The position numbers and the translations under genes are program-made. Positions 7,277 through 11,873 of a stretch of DNA of 11,873 nt are shown here, one piece after another. Source of the DNA: Clostridia bacterium (lineage in GTDB: Bacteria; Bacillota; Clostridia; Christensenellales; Aristaeellaceae); the NCBI GenBank assembly GCA_016297535.1, contig JAEDGL010000078.1, positions 1 through 11,873 of the forward strand, read 5' to 3'. The notes under the pieces were generated by a model. It saw nothing but the letters and a program-made list of their open reading frames with translations. It ran no database searches and had not been told where the DNA came from. Every line of letters begins with the position of its first letter. Position 1 is the stretch's first letter.

Positions 7277-7846
7277 TCAGAGTTTGATGCTTCCTTTCTG
7301 TACCCCTTCGATGATCTGGCCGCAGAAGGAAAAAATCAGATCGGTCACTTCCTCGGGCGATTGCTCCATGCGGTTCTGGATCCAGTGAAGAATGATGCCG
7401 CCAATGCCGTAGGAGAGTGCCGAATGCAGCATGGCCAGTTTTGCTTCGTTCAGCTGGGGCAGACAGGTTCGCGTAAGCGGATAAGCCCACTGGATAAACT
7501 GCTCCATGGATTTGATGGCCAGCTTGGGATCGCCGTTGGCGGCGCCCAGCACCATCCATTTGGAGGCGTCGTTTTTGAAAAAACGCATCAGCTGTAAAAA
7601 CAACTGGTAGATGTCGCTGTTCTGCTGGTAGATCTGCCGGGTTTTGTCAAAAAGCTCTTCCTCCAGCTTTTCCATCAGATCGGGAATATCCAGATAATGC
7701 CGGTAAAAGGTGGCGCGGTTGATCTGCGCCAGCTGGCAAAGCTCGGTAACCGTGATTTTGGCGACCGGTTTTTGCTGCAGCAGCGTCAGAAAACAGTCGG
7801 TAATCACCATGCGGGTATAGCGGGTGCGCGCGTCAGTTTGGCTCAT
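7277..7846 (-). CDS. TetR/AcrR-family transcriptional regulator
   Basis: A 189-residue one-component regulator, typical length for the family. The N-terminal DNA-binding domain is clear: residues 8-25 form helix 1 (TRYTRMVITDCFLTLLQQ), and the helix-turn-helix covers about 31-52 (ITVTELCQLAQINRATFYRH, then YLDIPDLMEKL). The recognition-helix pattern INRATFYRHY is canonical. The C-terminal ligand-binding and dimerisation half (about 60-189) is helical, with FFKND and ALSYGIGGIILHWIQN segments reminiscent of the group containing DhaS; its ligand cannot be read from sequence. The start is supported by AAAGGAG (7858-7852) 5 nt upstream on the minus strand. It is transcribed away from the symporter gene, the usual arrangement for a local TetR repressor, and palindromes in the shared gap would be its operators. 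I infer repression of the symporter and itself, possibly also of the downstream GtaA-like gene. Confidence 0.92.
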   Translation of the reverse strand: MSQTDARTRYTRMVITDCFLTLLQQKPVAKITVTELCQLAQINRATFYRHYLDIPDLMEKLEEELFDKTRQIYQQNSDIYQLFLQLMRFFKNDASKWMVLGAANGDPKLAIKSMEQFIQWAYPLTRTCLPQLNEAKLAMLHSALSYGIGGIILHWIQNRMEQSPEEVTDLIFSFCGQIIEGVQKGSIKL

Positions 7847-7854
7847 ATTGTCTC

Positions 7855-7868
7855 CTTTGTCAACAAAG
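7855..7868. promoter_or_regulatory. Palindrome overlapping the regulator's ribosome binding site (candidate TetR operator 1)
   Basis: CTTTGT-CA-ACAAAG is a perfect 6-2-6 palindrome whose left part is the complement of the regulator's AAAGGAG ribosome binding site. It shares TTGT...ACAA half-sites with the palindrome at 7967-7977. It is placed for autorepression by blocking transcription in the leader. The link to the regulator is inferred. Confidence 0.45.
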
Positions 7869-7913
7869 CAGCGCAGGGCGTTGCTTATTTTTCATTTGGC
7901 CCTGGATTGATGC

Positions 7914-7942
7914 TTGGCTTTGCGGGCTGCTTTGATTATACT
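7914..7942 (+). promoter_or_regulatory. Promoter of the symporter gene
   Basis: TTGGCT (7914-7919) and TATACT (7937-7942) are 17 nt apart, a reasonable sigma-A match. Transcription would start near 7949, upstream of the palindrome cluster 7961-7977, so a bound repressor would block it. It overlaps the leftward regulator promoter, so RNA polymerase can occupy only one at a time. Confidence 0.55.
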
Positions 7943-7963
7943 GTGACTGAAAAAGAAATGCAA
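7935..7963 (-). promoter_or_regulatory. Promoter of the TetR-type regulator gene
   Basis: On the minus strand TTGCAT (7963-7958) and a perfect TATAAT (7940-7935) are 17 nt apart. The transcript would start near 7928 and have a leader of about 80 nt containing the 7855-7868 palindrome. Its -10 shares bases with the -10 of the opposing symporter promoter. Confidence 0.65.
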
Positions 7964-7977
7964 CAGTTGTTGAACAA
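7961..7977. promoter_or_regulatory. Nested palindromes between regulator and symporter (candidate TetR operator 2)
   Basis: CAACA-GT-TGTTG (7961-7972) and TTGTT-G-AACAA (7967-7977) overlap. The cluster touches the regulator's -35 element (7958-7963) and lies just past the symporter transcription start. The second palindrome resembles operator 1 (7855-7868), with half-spacing different by one base. Binding by the neighbouring TetR protein is inferred. Confidence 0.5.
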
Positions 7978-8004
7978 ATAACATAGTGTAAAGGGGGCTT
8001 ACGT

Positions 8005-9399
8005 ATGAAAGCGACGGCGGAACAGAGCATGCACAGCAAGGCCATACCAACGCCGGAGGTTGGCAGAGGCGAAATGGTCTGGGGGCACGGGGTTGCGCCC
8101 GCGGTGATGTGTCTGGTGTATTCCGTGCTTTCCGGCCAGTATCTGATCCAGTTTTACACGGATGTGCTGGGGCTGGATGGCCAGCAGCTGGCGTGGATGA
8201 CGCTGCTGGTGAAGGGCGTGAGCGCTGCTGCCGGGCTGTGGTTTGGCCGGAAAATCGACCGTACCCGCACGCCACAGGGCAAGGCAAGGCCCTGGCTGCC
8301 GCTTGCCGGGCTGTTGATGGAATGCGGCGGCTGGCTTTTGTACGGAGTGCCCCGGCTGTCCCAAACGGGGCGGATGATGTGGGTAACCGTCAGCTATCTG
8401 CTTTTCTTCTGCGTGGCGCTTTCCATTTATTCGCTGAGCCATGCGCTGATGGTGCCGCTGGCAACCAGAAACACGCAAAAGCGCGATCAGCTGGCCATGA
8501 TTTCCTCGCTGACAACGTCCATGGTGCCGGGAGTGGTGTTGGCCGTGGGCATGCCGCTGCTTGTTCGCTGGATGGGGGTGGGAGTTGAGGCGCAGGGACG
8601 ATGGCTGAGGGTGATGGGCGCGCTTTCGGTGCTGGCCATCCCGGCGGCGCTGCTGGAATACCGCTTTACCCGGGAGCGTGTAACGGAGGAATGGGATCAC
8701 CGGACGCAGCCAATCAGCCGTGGCAGACAGCTGAAAGCACTGTTGACCAACCCTGTCTGGCTGCAAACGGCGCTGTTTACGCTGCTGCTTACGCTAACCA
8801 ACAGCGTGGTCAACGGCAGCATGCTGTACTACTGCAACTGGGTACTGGGGAGCTCGGTACAGCAGGGCGCGGGCATCCAGATTTTGGTTACCATGATTGG
8901 CCAATCGCCCCTGGGCTCGGGTGTGCTGGCGCTGTGGCCGCTGGTGCGCCGGTTTGGACGCCGCAGGCTGGCAATGACGGGCTTTGCGATTGCCGCGCTG
9001 GGCAGCCTGCTCACGGGCCTGGCCGGTCAGGTGCTGCCGTTGGCGATGGCCGGGGTGCTGGTGCGATCCGTGGGAATGCTGCCGGTGTATCTGCTGCCGG
9101 CCTTTCAGGCGGAGGCCGTGGACTGTGTGGAAAGCCGCAGCGGCTTCCGGGCAGATGGATTGTCCGCCTCCCTCAACGGGATCGCAGTCAGCGTTGCCGC
9201 AGGGCTTGGACAGAGCCTTGTGCTTTTGGGCATGGAGCGTTTTGGGTATGCCGCGCCTGCGGACGTGGCGCAGATACTGGTGCAGCCGCAGGCGCTGCGC
9301 AGCTTTCTGGCTCTTTGCTTTGCGTATTTGCCCGCGCTGGGGTTTCTGGGCTGCACGGCAGTTTTGCTGCTCTGGCCGGGAAAAAAGCGGCGGTTATAA
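8005..9399 (+). CDS. GPH-family (MelB/YicJ-like) sugar-cation symporter, MFS superfamily
   Basis: A 464-residue, 12-helix-type integral membrane transporter that probably imports a glycoside or related solute with Na+ or H+. Family marks are the early FYTDVLGL motif (about residues 50-57), the cytoplasmic loop GRKIDRTRTPQGKARPWLPL (about 80-99, corresponding to the DRTRxxxGRxRPW signature) and the late cytoplasmic segment VESRSGFRADGLSASLNG (about 374-391, matching the TGxRxEG motif). A basic tail GKKRRL closes the protein. The start is supported by AAAGGGGG 6 nt before the ATG, though a second ATG nine codons on is possible. The gene is divergent from a TetR regulator, shares its control region, and is 150 bp upstream of a GtaA-like gene on the same strand. 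Family is solid; substrate is unknown, and automatic labels such as melibiose carrier would be over-precise. Confidence 0.88.
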   Translation: MKATAEQSMHSKAIPTPEVGRGEMVWGHGVAPAVMCLVYSVLSGQYLIQFYTDVLGLDGQQLAWMTLLVKGVSAAAGLWFGRKIDRTRTPQGKARPWLPLAGLLMECGGWLLYGVPRLSQTGRMMWVTVSYLLFFCVALSIYSLSHALMVPLATRNTQKRDQLAMISSLTTSMVPGVVLAVGMPLLVRWMGVGVEAQGRWLRVMGALSVLAIPAALLEYRFTRERVTEEWDHRTQPISRGRQLKALLTNPVWLQTALFTLLLTLTNSVVNGSMLYYCNWVLGSSVQQGAGIQILVTMIGQSPLGSGVLALWPLVRRFGRRRLAMTGFAIAALGSLLTGLAGQVLPLAMAGVLVRSVGMLPVYLLPAFQAEAVDCVESRSGFRADGLSASLNGIAVSVAAGLGQSLVLLGMERFGYAAPADVAQILVQPQALRSFLALCFAYLPALGFLGCTAVLLLWPGKKRRL

Positions 9400-9462
9400 G
9401 GCCAAAGCCCAGGTTGCGGATGGAGCCCCCTCCTTTTTGCACGCACAATTGCCCCAACGGCA

Positions 9463-9491
9463 TTGCTCCTGCGATCGGAATGTGATAGAAT
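9463..9491 (+). promoter_or_regulatory. Extended -10 promoter before the GtaA-like gene
   Basis: TTGCTC (9463-9468), a 17-nt spacer ending in TGA, and TAGAAT (9486-9491) form a promoter with an extended -10 (TGnTAGAAT) that compensates for a weak -35. Transcription would start near 9498. The leader then has a small stem, ACGCGC (9512-9517) with GCGCGT (9527-9532), just ahead of AAGGAG (9537-9542). No convincing terminator lies between the symporter stop and this promoter, so read-through is also likely. Confidence 0.5.
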
Positions 9492-9549
9492 GAGCGCAAT
9501 GAAAACTGTACACGCGCGGCGCTGCTGCGCGTAGAGAAGGAGAAAGCAT

Positions 9550-11451
9550 ATGCGCATCGACCGCCTGCCAGCGATCCCCCTGATTGCGTCGGATCCCTAT
9601 TTTTCCATCTGGATGCCTTCGGACAACATGGCAACTGCCGATACCGTGCATTGGTGCGGCCCGCAAAAGCCCATCCGCGTTTCGATCAATGTGGACGGGA
9701 AAAGCGTATCGTTCCTGGGCCGCGGCCGCGATTATGAAGCGGAGCAGAAGGAGCTGGTGGTTACCCCCACCAAAACGCGCTTTACCGGCGCCTTTGGCGG
9801 CGTGGAGCTGGAAACCGAGTTTGTGACCCCTGCGCTGCCGCAGGACCCCGACCTGATGAGCATGCCGGTAACGCTGGTAAGCTTCCGCCTGCGCTGTGCG
9901 GATGGCCAGGCGCATGCGGTGCGCTTTCAGCTGCATCTGGACGAGTCGCTGTGCTACGAAGGCACCATTGCGCCCCGCATGTTTGGCGATGTGTTCCGCA
10001 GAGGCGAGTGCAATACCGGCATGTACGGCCAGCTGGTGCAAAAGCCCCTGTGCCATTCCGGCGACCATATCACCATCGACTGGGGCTACCTGTACCTGTC
10101 CACGCCCGAAACCGTGGAAACGGGGCGCGGACTTTCCATGAACTGGGAGGGCCGTCTGAACGGCGAAAAGGCCATGCGCGCCGTGATCGCCTATGACGAC
10201 ATCGCCTCCATCAACTACTTTGGCGATCTGTGCAAGGCCTGGTATCGCCGCAACGGCGCGCAGATTACCGACGCCATCGATACCGCCTGGAACGGCTTTG
10301 ATCAGATCCTGGCCCGCTGCGAAAAAATGGACGCCGAGGTGCTGCAGGAGGCCGGAAAGGTCAGCGAGGATTATCAGGCCATTGTGAGCGCGGCGTGGCG
10401 GCACACCATCTGCGCTCACAAGCTGATTGCCACGCCCGGCGGCGAGATGGCTTTCCTCTCCAAGGAGAACGATTCCAACGGCTGCATCGGCACGGCGGAC
10501 GTCAGCTATCCCTCCATCCCGCTGTTCCTGAAATACAATCCGGAGCTGGTGAACGCCATGGCGCGCCCCATTCTGGAGTTTGCGTCCATGCCCGTTTGGA
10601 CGGATGATTTTGCGCCGCATGATGTGGGACGCTATCCCTATGCCACGGGTCAGGTGTATGCCGCCCATCGCCGCAGCAATCTCCAGAACGGCGATGTGTA
10701 TCCGCCGTATTATCTGTATCCCGCCGGTACGGATGTGTATGATCCAAAGTACCAGATGCCTGTGGAGGAATGCGGCAATATGCTGGTCATGCTGGCCGCT
10801 GCGCAGCATTTTGGCGCGGACAGGGGCCTGGCGCAGAAGTACCGCGGCATTCTGGATCAATGGGTCAAGTATCTGGTGCGCTATGGCGAGGATCCCGGCC
10901 AGCAGCTTTGCACGGATGATTTTGCGGGCCATCTGGCGCACAACGTCAACCTTGCGGCCAAGGCCATTGTGGGCGTGGCGTGCTACGGCCGTCTGGTGGG
11001 CGATCCCGCGTGGGAGCAGACCGCCCGCGAAATGGCGCAGCGCTTTGCCGTCCGGGTGGGCTGCGAGGGCAACACCCCGCTTACGCTGCAGGGCGAGGGC
11101 TGGAGCATGAAGTACAACCTGCTCTGGGATAGGGTGCTCCAGCTCAACCTGCTGCCCGATCACTTCTATGCCGCCGAAACCGCCAGCTATCTGCCCCGCA
11201 TGAACCGCTACGGCCTGCCGCTGGATTCCCGCGCGGATTATACCAAGAGCGACTGGATCTGCTGGTGCGCCGCCATGGCGCAGGATCCGCAGGTGCGCGC
11301 CGCGCTGCTGGCTCCCATTGCCCGCACCCTGCGCGAAACCACCAGCCGCGTGCCCTTCTCCGACTGGTACGATACCAAAACGGGCCGCTATGTGTACTTC
11401 ATCGCCCGCAGCGTACAGGGCGGCGTGTTTGCACCCATGCTGACGCTTTAA
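9550..11451 (+). CDS. GtaA/DUF4965-type protein (glutaminase A-like, six-helical-hairpin fold), cytoplasmic
   Basis: A 633-residue protein matching, along its whole length, the family containing fungal glutaminase A and many bacterial DUF5127-DUF4965-DUF1793 proteins. The N-terminal beta domain (about 1-210) opens PAIPLIASDPYFSIWMPSDN. The linker YDDIASINYFGDLCKAWYRR lies at about 215-234. The helical domain has the family's best-conserved blocks: KENDSNGCIGTADVSYP (about 305), FAPHDVGRYPYATGQ (about 354), MPVEECGNML (about 403), CTDDFAGHLAHNVNLAAKAI (about 455), SMKYNLLWDRVLQLNL (about 519), PLDSRADYTKSDW (about 557) and RVPFSDWYDTKTG (about 600). The fold resembles glycoside hydrolases, and few members have been tested, so glutamine hydrolysis should not be assumed. 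Unlike secreted fungal enzymes it has no signal peptide. Start ATG follows AAGGAG by 7 nt. It lies downstream of a sugar-type symporter, suggesting action on an imported compound. Confidence 0.88.
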   Translation: MRIDRLPAIPLIASDPYFSIWMPSDNMATADTVHWCGPQKPIRVSINVDGKSVSFLGRGRDYEAEQKELVVTPTKTRFTGAFGGVELETEFVTPALPQDPDLMSMPVTLVSFRLRCADGQAHAVRFQLHLDESLCYEGTIAPRMFGDVFRRGECNTGMYGQLVQKPLCHSGDHITIDWGYLYLSTPETVETGRGLSMNWEGRLNGEKAMRAVIAYDDIASINYFGDLCKAWYRRNGAQITDAIDTAWNGFDQILARCEKMDAEVLQEAGKVSEDYQAIVSAAWRHTICAHKLIATPGGEMAFLSKENDSNGCIGTADVSYPSIPLFLKYNPELVNAMARPILEFASMPVWTDDFAPHDVGRYPYATGQVYAAHRRSNLQNGDVYPPYYLYPAGTDVYDPKYQMPVEECGNMLVMLAAAQHFGADRGLAQKYRGILDQWVKYLVRYGEDPGQQLCTDDFAGHLAHNVNLAAKAIVGVACYGRLVGDPAWEQTAREMAQRFAVRVGCEGNTPLTLQGEGWSMKYNLLWDRVLQLNLLPDHFYAAETASYLPRMNRYGLPLDSRADYTKSDWICWCAAMAQDPQVRAALLAPIARTLRETTSRVPFSDWYDTKTGRYVYFIARSVQGGVFAPMLTL

Positions 11452-11515
11452 AAAATTTTTTTCAAAAAGCGTTCAAAACAGCAGGAGTTTTCAGCCCGGG
11501 GTAGAATAAAAATAA

Positions 11516-11543
11516 GGTCATCAGGGCCAAGGCGCTGATGACC
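11516..11543 (+). promoter_or_regulatory. Leader hairpin of the 5S-tRNA unit, with a weak promoter upstream
   Basis: GGTCATCAG (11516-11524) pairs perfectly with CTGATGACC (11535-11543) across a 10-nt loop. No T-run follows, so it is not an ordinary terminator. A TAGAAT (11502-11507) lies 8 nt upstream but has no good -35 at 16-18 nt; A/T-rich tracts (11450-11468) lie farther up. If TAGAAT is the -10, the transcript would begin almost at the hairpin, 18 nt before the 5S. It may protect or help process the 5' end (inference). Confidence 0.45.
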
Positions 11544-11561
11544 CGCAAAAAGGTTCACTCA

Positions 11562-11679
<118 letters not shown>

Positions 11680-11687
11680 TTTCATAT

Positions 11688-11762
<75 letters not shown>

Positions 11763-11767
11763 GATTG

Positions 11768-11802
11768 AAACACCCATGCTTTTTCAAAAGCATGGGTGTT
11801 TT
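11768..11802 (+). terminator. Intrinsic terminator of the 5S-tRNA-Asn unit
   Basis: AAACACCCATGCTTT (11768-11782) pairs with AAAGCATGGGTGTTT (11787-11801) around TTCA, a 15-bp stem whose 3' arm ends in TTTT (11799-11802). It begins 5 nt after the tRNA CCA end, as expected for the end of a stable-RNA transcript. The A-run on the left arm could also support termination from the other direction. Confidence 0.9.
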
Positions 11803-11831
11803 CAGGCTGTCGATCAACCTTTTCGGGAGTT

Positions 11832-11856
11832 GTCAGAGGGGCCGCAGCCCCTCTGA
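11832..11856. terminator. Strong GC-rich hairpin near the right edge (terminator of a gene outside the window, or interspersed hairpin)
   Basis: GTCAGAGGGGC (11832-11842) pairs perfectly with GCCCCTCTGAC (11847-11856) around the tetraloop CGCA (11843-11846), followed only by TTT. It is 30 bp past a complete terminator, so it probably belongs to whatever lies to the right, or is one copy of a dispersed hairpin element. No gene is visible between 11803 and 11873. Confidence 0.45.
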
Positions 11857-11873
11857 CTTTGGTTCGTATCGCC

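Noticed and set aside
5076..7559. 827-codon open frame on the minus strand opposite the fused ATPase
   Set aside because: Both ABC domains on the plus strand are intact and conserved, while the antisense product is His/Gly/Val/Gln-rich and crosses the terminator at 7242-7271. It is an effect of GC-rich third positions. The similar antisense frames at 2623-3723, 3988-5124 and 9394-11163 are rejected for the same reason.
9422..9438. GGAG-CCCC-CTCC followed by TTTTT as a terminator after the symporter
   Set aside because: The stem is only 4 bp; the T-run is suggestive but the hairpin is too weak to call.
8601..9485. 294-codon plus-strand frame inside the symporter gene
   Set aside because: It is an alternate frame of the symporter, which has clear membrane segments and family motifs. 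The alternate product is Ala/Gly-rich without membrane or family pattern and has no good start site.
11443..11472. ACGCTTT/AAAGCGT repeat with A6T7 centre at the end of the GtaA-like gene as a terminator
   Set aside because: The stem is mostly A-T, spans the stop codon, and no T-run follows the right arm. It may only be an A/T-rich tract upstream of the 5S promoter.

Overview
The window looks like a chromosomal segment of a fairly GC-rich Gram-positive anaerobe in the class Clostridia (low-to-moderate confidence, from protein style only). Supporting signs are strong AGGAGG-type ribosome binding sites, near-consensus sigma-A promoters, a peptide-binding protein with a short Gram-positive style leader, a GPH-family symporter, a TetR/AcrR regulator, a bacterial 5S rRNA of about 118 nt and a tRNA with an encoded CCA end. 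No phage, transposon, CRISPR array or integron is visible.

Layout. At the left edge a minus-strand gene for a small membrane protein runs off the window (1-384). A divergent promoter region (385-659) follows, with a perfect TTGACA-17-TATAAT promoter facing right. It drives a four-gene peptide/nickel-family ABC importer operon: binding protein (660-2534), permease B (2680-3996), permease C (3997-5130) and a single polypeptide carrying both ATPases (5142-7217). The operon closes at an excellent intrinsic terminator (7242-7271) shared with the convergent regulator gene. The 145-bp gap after the binding-protein gene holds a 16-bp hairpin and then two hairpins that cannot form together, probably to set different expression levels for the binding protein and the membrane components.

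Next comes a divergent pair: a TetR-type regulator (7277-7846, minus) and a GPH-type sugar/cation symporter (8005-9399, plus). Their promoters overlap, and TTGT...ACAA palindromes lie on both sides. The symporter is followed by a gene with its own promoter that encodes an unexported GtaA/DUF4965-type (glutaminase A-like, six-helical-hairpin) protein (9550-11451). The neighbourhood suggests a small import-and-cleave module under TetR control, with unknown substrate.

At the right end is a short stable-RNA unit: a leader hairpin, 5S rRNA (11562-11679), tRNA-Asn(GTT) (11688-11762) and an intrinsic terminator (11768-11802). No 16S or 23S rRNA precedes it, so it is an orphan 5S-tRNA unit rather than the end of a full rRNA operon. 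I found no clearly new defence or mobile system. The best leads are the switch-like hairpins in the transporter operon, the unusual added segments and lost cysteines in the transporter subunits, the regulator/symporter/GtaA-like module and the orphan 5S-tRNA unit.
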